Below are positions 55,615 through 64,000 of a stretch of 64,000 nt of DNA, piece after piece (the stretch's first letter is position 1; each line of letters begins with the position of its first letter). Under the pieces are notes generated by a model. It had not been told where the DNA came from. It was given only the letters and a program-made list of their open reading frames with translations, and made no database searches. The stretch is from Psychrobacter sp. MF31. GTDB taxonomy: Bacteria > Pseudomonadota > Gammaproteobacteria > Pseudomonadales > Moraxellaceae. The translations under genes were made by a program, and so were the position numbers. Location: positions 1 through 64,000 of the forward strand of contig NZ_JABBDX010000001.1 of the NCBI RefSeq assembly GCF_012847335.1. The letters are read 5' to 3'.

Positions 55615-55978
55615 CCTTGTCAGGGGTTAAATTTAATAATAGTTAATCTTCTGAATTAAAAAGAAAAATTTATTATCTGACATAAGTATTTACCAAAGAG
55701 TTGTTAATTTTCATAATAAAGCTGCCCAAAGGCGGCTTTTGTGTGTTACAACCTTATTTAATAAAATAAATTTGAACCACCTTTTTAAAAGCCAGCATCA
55801 TAATTCAATCATATAATAAAGTTATAGTGAAAATAATTGGTTAGTATTCACGACATTTATTGATTAATTTTGTTAAACTTATGGGTCAAAATTTTGCGGC
55901 TTACCATTTATAGCTTTTAAAGTATCAGCGGTTGATTAGATAGCGGTTTGCTTATTTAAGCTTGATTTAGGATAGATT
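55615..55978. other. Intergenic region between the FabG4-type and MaoC-type genes
   Basis: 364 bp, AT-rich. It contains a terminator-like hairpin at 55718-55743 and presumably a promoter for the MaoC-type gene, so the two may be transcribed separately. Nothing else was recognised. Confidence 0.4.
55718..55743 (+). terminator. Terminator-like hairpin after the FabG4-type gene
   Basis: AAAGCTGCC and GGCGGCTTT form a 9-bp stem with one G-U pair and a CAAA loop, followed by only four T residues, 104 bp past the stop codon. Weak. Confidence 0.5.
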
Positions 55979-56929
55979 ATGTCAGACAAACATTATGACG
56001 CGCTGCCAAAAGCGCACACCACTTATGCCAATATTATCAAAAGCTTATTGCCGATTGGCGACAATCCGCGAGCCAGTAAAGATGAGCTGCCACAAGCCAC
56101 CTATTTTGTTGATAATTTGCACATTGACCAAAGCAACCTTGAAGACTATCGCAAGATTTGTGGTTTTAAAGCCGATGGCAAGGTGCCAGTGACTTATTTT
56201 GCGGTGTTGTCGCAAGCGTTGCAGATGAACATGATGGTTAAAGAGCCATTTCCATTTACCATGCTCGGATTGGTTCACGTTGAAAATAGCGTAACTCAAT
56301 ATCGGCAAATCGGTGAGCGCGAGACGGTTTCTATGGCGGTTCACTTTGCTAACCTTCGCGACCACGCTCAAGGTCAGCAGTTTGATTTTGTCACTCAAGT
56401 TAAGTCGCAAGATGACGTGATTTGGGAAGGCGTATCGACCTATTTGGCGCGTGGTAAAAAGCCAACTACCAGTAGCAACAAACCTAAAAAAGTCACGGTC
56501 AAGCCGTTGGTAGATGAAAAAGGCGTTCATAATGTCTTTGAAGTTCCAGAAGACATTGGTCGCCGTTATGCCTTTGTTTCAGGTGATTTTAACTTGATTC
56601 ATTTGCACCCATTGTCCGCTAAAGCCTTTGGCTTTCCCAAAGCAATCGCTCATGGTATGTGGTCAAAAGCCAAATGCTTAGCCTTGATGGGGGAGTTGCC
56701 CGAAGCTTGCACCGCTGAAGTATCCTTTAAATTGCCGATTTTTTTACCCTCAGAAGTTGAGCTGATTGGCGAGCCGATTGACAAGTTAGAAAAGGTTGAT
56801 GACAAATGCGTATTTGGGCTTTATAGCGCTAAAAATGACAAGCCGCATTTGGCAGGCGTGATTAAATTGATCGATAAAAAAGTTGCGGATGAGCATGTGA
56901 TTGCTGATAGTGACGACGACAATTCATAA
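55979..56929 (+). CDS. MaoC-type (R)-3-hydroxyacyl dehydratase
   Basis: 316 residues with a double hot-dog fold. The C-terminal half carries the hydratase 2 motif: SGDFNLIHLHPLSAKAFGF with Asp and His, then AIAHGMWSKAKCLAL. This corresponds to (R)-specific 3-hydroxyacyl-thioester dehydratases such as HtdX. The N-terminal half is a degenerate hot dog. AGGAT lies before the ATG. With the thiolase and FabG4-type genes it could complete a three-step acyl chain cycle. Confidence 0.87.
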   Translation: MSDKHYDALPKAHTTYANIIKSLLPIGDNPRASKDELPQATYFVDNLHIDQSNLEDYRKICGFKADGKVPVTYFAVLSQALQMNMMVKEPFPFTMLGLVHVENSVTQYRQIGERETVSMAVHFANLRDHAQGQQFDFVTQVKSQDDVIWEGVSTYLARGKKPTTSSNKPKKVTVKPLVDEKGVHNVFEVPEDIGRRYAFVSGDFNLIHLHPLSAKAFGFPKAIAHGMWSKAKCLALMGELPEACTAEVSFKLPIFLPSEVELIGEPIDKLEKVDDKCVFGLYSAKNDKPHLAGVIKLIDKKVADEHVIADSDDDNS

Positions 56930-56940
56930 ACACAGCAGTG

Positions 56941-56978
56941 AAATAAAGACCGGTTATCATAACTGGTCTTTTTATTTC
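56941..56978 (+). terminator. Terminator after the MaoC-type gene
   Basis: AAGACCGGTT and AACTGGTCTT form a 10-bp stem with one G-U pair and a short loop, followed by TTTTATTTC, 12 bp past the stop codon. Confidence 0.75.
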
Positions 56979-57018
56979 TATCGTTTAATTATTTGTCCTT
57001 TTTAATACTGATATTAAG

Positions 57019-57600
57019 ATGGTTATCATGACTAAAATCCAAAATCAACCACAAATTACCGATATAAATGCAGCGACCGCTTCACAAGAAAACCAAAACA
57101 AGTCGTCGCAAGACAGCCAAAGCTTTGATACCGACAGCTTTGATAGCGACAACGGCGTAGCGCTTGGCGAGGTATTGTCGCCGTATTTTCGTCCTGATGA
57201 ACTCACGGTGGTTTGCGGGGCGCTTGATGAGGATAAAATAGAAGCCTTAGCAAAAGCAGGCATTGAGGCGGTGATTAATTTTCAGCCTGAAGATGAGCTG
57301 ACTTTTGATGAAAAATCCGCCGTTCAAAACGCTGGAATGGCTTACGAAGCGCTACCAATTCGCGGGGCGGAAGACTTAAAACAGCTCAATATTTTGGCGC
57401 TTGATGGCATTTTGCGCAAGTATCATGGCAAAAAAATCACCATGCATTGCAAGTCTGGTAACCGCGTTGGCGCAGCAGCCGCGCTTCGGGCAGGCTGGCT
57501 TCGCGGTCGCAAGATGGATACGGCAATGGCGCGTGGTCGCAGTCATGGTTTAACAGGGCTTGAAGATGAGGTTTATAACCGCTTGTTGGTGCCAAGATAG
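57019..57600 (+). CDS. DUF442 / beta-lactamase-hydrolase-like phosphatase domain protein
   Basis: 193 residues. The first approximately 50 are a Gln, Ser and Asp-rich tail. The rest matches the DUF442 fold (related to cysteine-dependent phosphatases): YFRPDELTVVCGAL, AVINFQPEDEL and the active-site-like loop MHCKSGNRVGAAAALRAGW with Cys and Arg spaced by four residues, as usual in this family. The C-terminal block WLRGRKMDTAMARGRSHGL is conserved. Substrate unknown. Its start lacks a strong ribosome-binding site; the ATG at 57028 is an alternative. It is cytoplasmic. Confidence 0.78.
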   Translation: MVIMTKIQNQPQITDINAATASQENQNKSSQDSQSFDTDSFDSDNGVALGEVLSPYFRPDELTVVCGALDEDKIEALAKAGIEAVINFQPEDELTFDEKSAVQNAGMAYEALPIRGAEDLKQLNILALDGILRKYHGKKITMHCKSGNRVGAAAALRAGWLRGRKMDTAMARGRSHGLTGLEDEVYNRLLVPR

Positions 57601-57661
57601 TTTTTAAACCTATATTAGATTCTTGTTCATCGTTAATTTCAAATAATTTAAGAGTAAGTTC

Positions 57662-58981
57662 ATGACCGCGTTACCAAATCGTATCATTCAAGACCGCTTG
57701 CAATCTTTATTAACCCAATTACAGCTTGATGATGTACCAGCGGGCGGGGCGGTGGTGGTTTATAAAGATGGCGTTTGTTTGGCAAGTGGGTCGGTAGGAT
57801 TGGCGCGAGCGGGATTGCCTTGGCAGCCGGATACCTTATCGCTTAATTTTTCAGCGGGAAAAGGGATTTTGGCGACGCTGATTCATGTGCTCGTGTCAAA
57901 CGGCATTTTGGAGTATGACGCGCCGATCAGCCGCTATTGGTCAGAGTTTGGCGTGAATGGCAAAGCAAAAATTACGCTTCGTGAGGTGCTATCGCATCAA
58001 GCCAATTTGTTTGCCATTACCAGTCTTGAGATTGATGCGCTTTCAATGATGAATTGGTCATTGATGATTAAGAAAGTCGCGGCAATGTCGCCTACCATTC
58101 CTGCGCCCATGCCCGATAGTCAAATGCCTTACGCTAGTGCTTACAGCGCGCTGATTTATGGTTGGGTGCTTGGTGGTTTGATTGAAGCGGCAACCCATCA
58201 ACCTTTTCAGGACGTGCTTAAAACCTATTTGACCGAGCCTCTTGGTATTAGTAATTGCTGTTATTTTGGCGTACCAAGTAATAAGGTTAATCTTGTGGCA
58301 AAGCTGCCCAAAGATTTTGCGGCAGAGTCGCCTACCAAAAAACGCCGAAAGCCGGTACTAAAAACAGAAAGCGCAGAAACGCTTGCCACGTTTGAGCAGC
58401 TGCCAAGTTATGCGTGCTGGCAAGAACTTGCTGTTAAAAATGGCATTGCAAGTGAAGATAAACCGCTTAATACGGCGCAAATTAGCCGCTTATATTTTGA
58501 CCAAAGTAAGCTTAATCTAAAAAATTATAAAGCGGCGCTCATTCCGAATGGCGCAGGGATTGATTATTACTCTCGTGATGCGCTGCAATCGGTGATGCCG
58601 GCGGTCAATGGCATTGCCAGTGCCAAAGCCCTTGCTATTATTTATGCGATGCTCGCAAGTGGCGGAAATTGGCAAGGTAAAACACTGATAGATAGCGCGA
58701 CTTTTGCTAAATTATCAACGCCGCAAGTCGATGGTCAAGATGCCGTCATGCCAACGAACATGATGTGGCGGATGGGTTATCATCGATTGTTCCAAGTGTG
58801 TTCGCCCTCAAACGGTTTGGGATTTGGTCATATGGGCTACAACGGCGCGTCGGCATGGTGTGACCCCGAGCGCAATTTGTCGTTTGCCTTTGTGCATAAT
58901 TTTGATGTGACGATGCTGACCGATATTCGCCAATTTGCCTTAACTGAGGCAGTAATCGCCATGGTTGATGAGTTGTTTTAA
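57662..58981 (+). CDS. Serine hydrolase of the class C beta-lactamase fold (esterase EstB-like)
   Basis: 439 residues. The nucleophile motif is SxxK in LNFSAGKGILATLI (about residue 64). A Tyr-x-Ser motif (YASAYSALIYGW, about 160) and HMGYNGASAW (about 380) in place of the KTG triad follow. These features fit the EstB/carboxylesterase branch of the penicillin-binding-protein-like serine hydrolases rather than a true beta-lactamase. There is no signal peptide, so it is likely cytoplasmic. It lies 61 bp after the DUF442 gene. Confidence 0.85.
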   Translation: MTALPNRIIQDRLQSLLTQLQLDDVPAGGAVVVYKDGVCLASGSVGLARAGLPWQPDTLSLNFSAGKGILATLIHVLVSNGILEYDAPISRYWSEFGVNGKAKITLREVLSHQANLFAITSLEIDALSMMNWSLMIKKVAAMSPTIPAPMPDSQMPYASAYSALIYGWVLGGLIEAATHQPFQDVLKTYLTEPLGISNCCYFGVPSNKVNLVAKLPKDFAAESPTKKRRKPVLKTESAETLATFEQLPSYACWQELAVKNGIASEDKPLNTAQISRLYFDQSKLNLKNYKAALIPNGAGIDYYSRDALQSVMPAVNGIASAKALAIIYAMLASGGNWQGKTLIDSATFAKLSTPQVDGQDAVMPTNMMWRMGYHRLFQVCSPSNGLGFGHMGYNGASAWCDPERNLSFAFVHNFDVTMLTDIRQFALTEAVIAMVDELF

Positions 58982-59214
58982 AACGTATAGCAGCCGTTTT
59001 TAACGTCACCTTGAATGGTAATAATGATTTTTGATACTAAATTAAATAACTAAAATTTAGTTTGATCGAAAATAATAGTTAAGAGAGGTTTATTAATTTT
59101 TTGATTAGCGTTACTATCACTATTTCTATATCGTAACGCAGCGGTCAACCAGCGCGGCGTTATTTTTTTTGGTAGCTTAATATCATAAGCTTAAAGTCAT
59201 AAAAAGGGTCAGAT

Positions 59215-60465
59215 ATGCGCTATGATGTGATTGTAGTTGGGGCAGGAATGGTAGGAACATCCATTGCTTGGCATTTGCAAAAAAATGGCTCAAAGGTATT
59301 GCTGCTTGATAAAAAGCTGCCAGGGTCGGAAACGTCGTACGGTAACGCGGGGCTGATTCAGCGCGAGGCGGTGCACACCCATCCTTTTCCGCGCCAAGTG
59401 TCGGAGATTTTTCGTGTTCTGCCCAACCAAGGCACGGACATTCGCTATCGTCTGCCGGCGCTATTTCGCTATCATCAAGCGCTACTGCAGTATTGGAAAT
59501 ACTCAACGCCGCAGTCGGTTGCCAAAATTGAAAAAGAATGGCAAACCTTGATTGAGCATTGTACCCGCGAGCATCAAGTGATGATTGAAGCGTCCGGCGC
59601 GGATGAGTTGATTTCGCGTGATGGTTGGTTGCAGCTGCATCGCTCGGAGGAGACCCTAAAAGCGGCAATTGAGGCGGCGGTTCTTGACCAAGAAGTGGGC
59701 GTTGAGCATAAAGTGGTCAGCATTGAGGAGCTCAAAGCCTTAGAGCCAAATGCCAATTTTGATGATTTTGTTGGCGGGATTCATTGGCTGAACTCATGGC
59801 AGGTGTCAAATCCAAGTGCTTTGGTAAAAGCTTATGCCAAAAACTTTGAGGAGATTGGCGGCACGTTATTGACGCTTGATGTGACCGACCTTAAGCAAAT
59901 CGATAGTGGCTGGCAAGTGACGACTGAAGGCGGCAAACAGTTTGAAGCGGACGATTTAGCAGTGGCGGCAGGACCGTGGTCAAACCATTTGATTAAACCA
60001 TTAGGCTATGATTTACCGCTGTTCCCAATGCGCGGCTACCATCAGCATTTTATTATTAATCATAAAAACTCAATTCATCACAGCATGTTTGATATGGATA
60101 AAGGTTTTGTGATGGGACCGTTCCAACAAGGCATCCGCATCACCACGGGTGCTGAGATGACGTTGATGGAAGCGCCCAAAAACTTCGGTCAGCTTGAAAC
60201 CGTGCTTAGATATGCGCGCCGGATTTTGCCGCTTGATGAGGCGGTGGAGTCCGAAGCTTGGGCAGGATCGCGACCTTGTATGCCAGACATGAAGCCAGTG
60301 ATTGGTCGAGCGAGCAAACACGAGCATTTATGGTTTGCCTTTGGTCATAGCCATCAAGGTTTCACGCTTGGACCTGTAACCGGTCGGATTATGGAAGAGT
60401 TGATTCATAATAAACCGGTATTAGTTGATGTTGCGCCGTTTAATGCCGATCGTTTTGGTGATTAA
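59215..60465 (+). CDS. FAD-dependent D-amino-acid dehydrogenase-like protein (DAO family)
   Basis: 416 residues. The FAD-binding Rossmann motif YDVIVVGAGMVGTSIAWHLQ opens the protein, and SYGNAGLIQRE (about residue 44) resembles DadA's SxxNAGL. The C-terminal RPCMPDMKPVIGRA and FAFGHSHQGFTLGPVTG are typical of the DAO fold. The substrate could be D-amino acids, L-proline-like amino acids or a related amine; the sequence does not decide. AAGGG lies before the ATG. It stands alone between unrelated genes, with a terminator behind it. Confidence 0.85.
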   Translation: MRYDVIVVGAGMVGTSIAWHLQKNGSKVLLLDKKLPGSETSYGNAGLIQREAVHTHPFPRQVSEIFRVLPNQGTDIRYRLPALFRYHQALLQYWKYSTPQSVAKIEKEWQTLIEHCTREHQVMIEASGADELISRDGWLQLHRSEETLKAAIEAAVLDQEVGVEHKVVSIEELKALEPNANFDDFVGGIHWLNSWQVSNPSALVKAYAKNFEEIGGTLLTLDVTDLKQIDSGWQVTTEGGKQFEADDLAVAAGPWSNHLIKPLGYDLPLFPMRGYHQHFIINHKNSIHHSMFDMDKGFVMGPFQQGIRITTGAEMTLMEAPKNFGQLETVLRYARRILPLDEAVESEAWAGSRPCMPDMKPVIGRASKHEHLWFAFGHSHQGFTLGPVTGRIMEELIHNKPVLVDVAPFNADRFGD

Positions 60466-60473
60466 CCGTTAAT

Positions 60474-60524
60474 AAAAAAGCGGCTACCGAAGTCAAATTT
60501 TTTAATTGGTAGCGGCTTTTTTTG
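60474..60524 (+). terminator. Terminator after the DAO-family gene
   Basis: AAAAAAGCGGCTACC and GGTAGCGGCTTTTTTT pair with one internal mismatch around a 19-nt loop, ending in a T run. Confidence 0.75.
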
Positions 60525-60576
60525 CCTTAGTTTTTTTGCATTTTTTGATTGATATCATTTATTTTAGGATGTTCCT

Positions 60577-61629
60577 TTGACAGCTTTGATTATCCCAGCG
60601 GTTCCTTTGATTGCAAATGTTGAGCTTGAAAATGAGCTTGCCCACAAACTTGATAATAAAACCAAACCGCAAGGTGCGCTTGGTCGCCTTGAAAGTTTAG
60701 CGCTTCAGCTTGGGATGATTTTAGAGACGACAACGCCGAGCATTATTGATCCTGAAATCTATGTGTTTGCTGCTGACCATGGCTTAACAAAACATGGCAC
60801 ATCCGCATTTCCAAGTGCCGTGACGGCGCAAATGGTACAAAACTTTTTAAATGGCGGCGCGGCAATTAACGTTTTGGCGCGTCAGCATCATATTGGCTTA
60901 AAAGTCGTTGATGCAGGCGTCAATGCAACCTTTGCACCGAATAAAAACTTGCTTGATCGTAAAGTTCGCATGGGCAGCCGTGACGCGCTGACCGAGCCTG
61001 CAATGACGCCGGAGGAGTGCCAAACCGCGCTTAATCATGGCATGATGATTGCCGAAAATATGGCTGGCAATTTGCTGATGGTTGGTGAGATGGGTATTGG
61101 TAATACCTCAGCGGCAAGTTTGCTGCTGGTCAAACTGGGTAATTTGCCAATTGCAACTTGTATCGGTCGTGGGACAGGGCTTGACGATTTGGGGCTTGCA
61201 AACAAGCAAGCCATTTTAAGTCAAGTGCTAGCCCGTCATGACAATGCCAAATCACCGTTTGATATCCTAGCGGCGCTGGGTGGTCTTGAGATTGCGATGA
61301 TGGCAGGGGCACTGATAAAAGCGGCTAGCCTGCGCAAAATTTTACTTATTGATGGTTTTATTGCAAGTAGTGCGCTATTGGTCGCTGAACATCTTGCCCC
61401 TAACACCGCTCAATTTGCTGTGTTTGCTCATAAATCGGCTGAAGCTGGTCATATTGAAATGCTAAAACTGCTCAATGCCAAGCCCCTTTTAGACATGGAC
61501 TTGCGCTTAGGCGAGGGCAGTGGCGCAGCGCTTGCTTATTCGCTTTTGGTATCGGCTTGCGCGATTATGAACGAGATGGCAAGCTTTAGCGAGGCGGGCG
61601 TTAGCGAAAAATCGGTGACAGCTCATTAA
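60577..61629 (+). CDS. cobT: Nicotinate-nucleotide--dimethylbenzimidazole phosphoribosyltransferase
   Basis: 350 residues. It makes alpha-ribazole phosphate, the lower ligand of cobalamin. GEMGIGNTSAASLL (about residue 169), FAADHGLTKHGTSAFP and LDMDLRLGEGSGAALAYSLL (catalytic Glu) are present. A TTG start at 60577 is preceded by AGGA with 7-nt spacing; no suitable ATG is in frame. Its stop overlaps the cobS start by one base (TAATG). No cobalamin riboswitch was seen upstream. Confidence 0.95.
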   Translation: MTALIIPAVPLIANVELENELAHKLDNKTKPQGALGRLESLALQLGMILETTTPSIIDPEIYVFAADHGLTKHGTSAFPSAVTAQMVQNFLNGGAAINVLARQHHIGLKVVDAGVNATFAPNKNLLDRKVRMGSRDALTEPAMTPEECQTALNHGMMIAENMAGNLLMVGEMGIGNTSAASLLLVKLGNLPIATCIGRGTGLDDLGLANKQAILSQVLARHDNAKSPFDILAALGGLEIAMMAGALIKAASLRKILLIDGFIASSALLVAEHLAPNTAQFAVFAHKSAEAGHIEMLKLLNAKPLLDMDLRLGEGSGAALAYSLLVSACAIMNEMASFSEAGVSEKSVTAH

Positions 61630-62465
61630 TGGCAAATTCGCAAAAATCATCAGTCGGGCTTGTTGCTACCTTGCGCCATGAATGGCGACTTATCTTAATT
61701 GCCATTCAGTTTTTAACCCGAATCCCCGTACTAAGTATTCCAAACTATCAGCCCGATTGGCTTCACCAAAGCAGTCGCCATTTTCCGGCAGTTGGGCTGT
61801 TGGTTGGGGTGCTTTGCGCGGTCGTTTTTTGGCTGATGAGCTTAATTTTTACGCCCTTAGTTGCCGCGATAGTTAGTACCGCGTTTGGCGTTCGGTTGAC
61901 CGGCGCGTTTCATGAAGACGGTCTTGCTGACATTTGTGATGGTCTTGGTGGCGGCTATACCCGCGAGCGCGTGCTGACCATTATGAAAGACTCAAGGCTT
62001 GGTACGTTTGGCGTATTGGGATTGGGATTGGCTATTTTAACCAAAGTTGCACTTTTGGCAAGTATGCCACCGATGATTGCGGTTGTCGCACTTATTATTG
62101 CTCATGGTGCGTCTCGTCTTTGCTGCATTAGCCTTATTGCGCTGCTGCTTTATGGCGGTGATATTGAGCACGCTCGCGCCAAACCGATGGCGCAATCATT
62201 AAGCATCAAGCAGGCGTTGGTAGCGGGCAGCTGGCTTGTGATAGCACTGTTGTTATTAATGCTTGTTTTTCCAAAAACGCTGCAAAGCATTGGTATTTTT
62301 CAGTGGATTTTAGCGGCAGTTTTGGCAATTTTTGCGACCGATTATTGGCGGCGATTGCTCAAGCGTCGACTTGGCGGCTATACGGGTGACGGTCTTGGGG
62401 CGACTCAGCAAATCAGCGAGATTGCTATTTATGCCGGATTTGCGGCGACATTTGCATTGAATTAA
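61629..62465 (+). CDS. cobS: Adenosylcobinamide-GDP ribazoletransferase (cobalamin synthase)
   Basis: A 278-residue polytopic inner-membrane enzyme with about seven hydrophobic segments. It joins alpha-ribazole (phosphate) to adenosylcobinamide-GDP. The signature FHEDGLADICDGLGGGYTRERVLTIMKDSRLGTFG is recognisable (key acidic residues ED, D, D). It overlaps cobT by one base and is followed by the cobC gene, so the three are co-transcribed. Confidence 0.95.
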   Translation: MANSQKSSVGLVATLRHEWRLILIAIQFLTRIPVLSIPNYQPDWLHQSSRHFPAVGLLVGVLCAVVFWLMSLIFTPLVAAIVSTAFGVRLTGAFHEDGLADICDGLGGGYTRERVLTIMKDSRLGTFGVLGLGLAILTKVALLASMPPMIAVVALIIAHGASRLCCISLIALLLYGGDIEHARAKPMAQSLSIKQALVAGSWLVIALLLLMLVFPKTLQSIGIFQWILAAVLAIFATDYWRRLLKRRLGGYTGDGLGATQQISEIAIYAGFAATFALN

Positions 62466-62480
62466 TTGACAAAAATCATC

Positions 62481-63047
62481 ATGACCACCTTTTATCTTTG
62501 GCGACACCCAAAGCCTAATGCAGCAAAATATCGCTGCATCGGTCAAACGGACTTAACCGTCAATCGCCGAAAAAGCAAACGCCTTGCCAATAAAATTTCC
62601 CGTTTTGCTCGCCGTCATCACTTACCAAAAGTGATTTGGGTCAGTCCGCTATTACGCTCGCGACTTGTTGGCGAATGTTTGGCAGCGCGTGGTTTTGTTT
62701 GCCATATTGACCCGCGATTGATGGAGATTGATTTTGGCGATTGGGACGGCAAATTTTGGCAAAATATTGACAAAGCGCAAATCGATGCTTGGTGTGCTGA
62801 TTTTGCAAATTTTGCGCCGGATAATGGTGAGAATTTAACGGAATTTTTTGCGCGAATTGAAGACTTTATAGCAAGCTTTGATAATGAAAAAAGCCCTGAA
62901 ACAACATCGCCAAAGCTTATCGTTGGTCATTCCGGTTGGATAACGGCGGCAACGATGATTGCCAATGACCAAGCCGTGCCAACTGATGCCGCAACGTGGT
63001 CAAAAGCGGTAAGCTACAATGAACTTCGCGTTCTTAAGATAAAATAA
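62481..63047 (+). CDS. cobC: Histidine phosphatase, probable alpha-ribazole phosphatase
   Basis: 188 residues of the phosphoglycerate-mutase-like fold. The catalytic motif is RHPKPN at the N-terminus (RHG-type variant), VIWVSPLLRSRLVGECLA follows, EIDFGDWDGKFW carries a conserved acidic region and HSGWITA holds the second His. It probably removes the phosphate from alpha-ribazole phosphate, and its place directly after cobS supports this. A TTG at 62466 could extend it by five residues; neither start has a strong ribosome-binding site. Confidence 0.85.
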   Translation: MTTFYLWRHPKPNAAKYRCIGQTDLTVNRRKSKRLANKISRFARRHHLPKVIWVSPLLRSRLVGECLAARGFVCHIDPRLMEIDFGDWDGKFWQNIDKAQIDAWCADFANFAPDNGENLTEFFARIEDFIASFDNEKSPETTSPKLIVGHSGWITAATMIANDQAVPTDAATWSKAVSYNELRVLKIK

Positions 63048-63049
63048 AA

Positions 63050-63400
63050 TCAATGCCCTGCCGTTTTAGAAAATAAATTAATCACTAAAACGCCGCCGAC
63101 AATCATTACAATGCCGATAATAGCAAACAAATCCAAGCGCTGCTTAAACACAATCAGCCCAATGAGCGCGGTCAACACAATACCAACGCCGCCCCAAATG
63201 GCGTAAGCAATGCCAAGTGGAATAGTTTTGAGTGTTTGGGTCAAAAAATAAAACGAGAAAACATAAAGTATGGCGGTTGCAAGCGTTGGCAGTAGCCGCG
63301 TGAACTGCTCGGATTTCATCAAAAACGTTGTTCCGCTGACTTCAAAAACAATGGCAAGCGCCAAAAAGGTATAGCCCATGACGACTGGGTTGCTGCTCAT
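63050..63400 (-). CDS. Small multidrug resistance (SMR) efflux protein, EmrE-like
   Basis: 116 residues with four transmembrane helices. The essential membrane Glu is in FEVSGTTFLM (helix 1), and TIPLGIAYAIWGGVGIVLTALIG (helix 3) and the ending VLVINLFSKT are very close to E. coli EmrE. It is a proton-coupled drug antiporter that works as an antiparallel dimer. The ATG at 63400 has GAGA 7 nt upstream; a TTG at 63412 is less likely. It converges on cobC with only 2 bp between the stop codons. Confidence 0.92.
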   Translation of the reverse strand: MSSNPVVMGYTFLALAIVFEVSGTTFLMKSEQFTRLLPTLATAILYVFSFYFLTQTLKTIPLGIAYAIWGGVGIVLTALIGLIVFKQRLDLFAIIGIVMIVGGVLVINLFSKTAGH

Positions 63401-63458
63401 AATAATTCTCAAAAATTTGCATTAAACGAATCATTATATCGCGTAATTGGTAAGCAAG

Positions 63459-64000
63459 TTAAAAAATCCGGCTACCAAGTTTCAGCGCGGCGGCTAAGTT
63501 CTTTGCGGTAACTTTAATATTATCAAACGCAGAAGCAAAAACGATATCGGGCGAATCAAGGCGTTGGATACTTGGCAAAATCACATCAAATGGCAAATCA
63601 TAACTTTGCTGATAAATGGTATTATCAACGCCGCCGCAAATGGCAACAACGGGTTTGTATTGCGCTTTGGCAGCATTGGCAACATCCACCGCGACTTTTC
63701 CCATGAGGCTTTGAGCATCGAGTTTGCCCTCGCCGGTGATCACCAAATCGGCGCGGCTAATATGTTCTGCTAATCGAACGCTGTCCGCGACAATGTCAAA
63801 TCCCGATTGCATTTTGGCATTTAAAAAGGTTAATAGCGCAAAGCCAAGACCGCCTGCTGCGCCTGCGCCTTGGGCGTTTTGGTAGTCGGGGTAACCGTGA
63901 TTGTAAATGATGTTAGCAAATTTGGATAAGCTGTTGTCTAAATGAACCACCTCCGCCGCGCTTGCACCTTTTTGTGGGGAGAAAATTGCGCTTGCTCCGA
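63459..64000 (-). CDS. Glycerate kinase, C-terminal part (5' end beyond window)
   Basis: The frame runs unbroken to the right window edge, where the upstream codons read GASAIFSPQKGASAAEVVHLD, a motif of the GarK/GlxK family. AGAAGGLGFALL, ADLVITGEGKLDAQSLMGK and VVAICGG are also typical. It phosphorylates D-glycerate with ATP to 2-phosphoglycerate (usual for this family) or 3-phosphoglycerate. Only about 180 residues of the usual 380 are in view. The start codon is outside the window. Confidence 0.9.
   Translation of the reverse strand, partial: GASAIFSPQKGASAAEVVHLDNSLSKFANIIYNHGYPDYQNAQGAGAAGGLGFALLTFLNAKMQSGFDIVADSVRLAEHISRADLVITGEGKLDAQSLMGKVAVDVANAAKAQYKPVVAICGGVDNTIYQQSYDLPFDVILPSIQRLDSPDIVFASAFDNIKVTAKNLAAALKLGSRIF

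Noticed and set aside
57662-58981. Antibiotic-resistance beta-lactamase
   Set aside because: SxxK is present but the KTG triad and signal peptide are missing; esterase-type member more likely.
60466-60576. Cobalamin riboswitch before cobT
   Set aside because: Only 111 bp, largely occupied by a terminator; no B12-box-like sequence seen.
1-64000. CRISPR arrays, tRNA or rRNA genes, prophage
   Set aside because: No regularly spaced long repeats with unique spacers, no cloverleaf-like sequences apart from the tmRNA ends, and no phage structural genes were seen.

Overview
The window looks like a chromosomal segment of a gammaproteobacterium of the family Moraxellaceae, most likely Psychrobacter or a close relative. 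The reasons are moderate-to-low GC with AT-rich intergenic DNA, a tmRNA tag reading ANDETYALAA, gene groupings such as divergent ppsA/ppsR, holB-pilZ and rsmG-parA-parB, and many enzymes carrying extra acidic, low-complexity tails. The genus is an inference; no database search was possible.

Layout. 1-140: right-hand end of an IS5-like transposase gene. 0.2-6.3 kb: carboxylesterase, tmRNA (ssrA), the ribosomal protein operon rpsF-rpsR-rplI, an RDD/GYF membrane protein and phosphoenolpyruvate synthase (ppsA). 6.7-9.4 kb: the PpsA regulator ppsR and soluble transhydrogenase sthA. 9.4-14.8 kb: a tripartite exporter operon (TolC-like, HlyD-like, two ABC-2 permeases) with no ATPase gene. 15-19.8 kb: glycerol kinase, a glycine-zipper protein, an endonuclease/exonuclease/phosphatase-family enzyme and a TetR-type regulator. 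19.9-30.8 kb: a five-gene minus-strand cluster of exported proteins built from DUF11, SdrD-B-like and prealbumin-like modules, including a 1741-residue protein with a predicted outer-membrane beta-barrel. This is the best candidate for an undescribed system. 31.4-35.9 kb: pyruvate dehydrogenase E1 and E2. 36-43 kb: OmpW, a small zinc-ribbon membrane protein, a voltage-gated-type K+ channel, a TerD protein with a WYL regulator, and a Lon-like protease. 43.4-51.5 kb: rsmG-parA-parB, msbA-lpxK-kdsB (lipid A and Kdo) and holB-pilZ. 51.6-56.9 kb: a thiolase with an approximately 245-residue disordered N-terminus, divergent from a high-molecular-weight FabG and followed by a MaoC-type dehydratase; together they could run a reductive or oxidative acyl-CoA cycle. 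57-60.5 kb: a DUF442-type phosphatase-like protein, a serine hydrolase and a DadA-like oxidase. 60.5-63 kb: cobT-cobS-cobC for the cobalamin nucleotide loop. 63-64 kb: an EmrE-like SMR pump and the C-terminal part of a glycerate kinase cut by the window edge.

Most of the window is core housekeeping DNA. The accessory-looking material is the exported-protein cluster, the ATPase-less exporter, the WYL/TerD pair and the 16-bp tandem repeats upstream of the FabG gene. No CRISPR array, tRNA, rRNA or prophage was seen. Coordinates of hairpins and promoters were read by eye; no folding energies were calculated.
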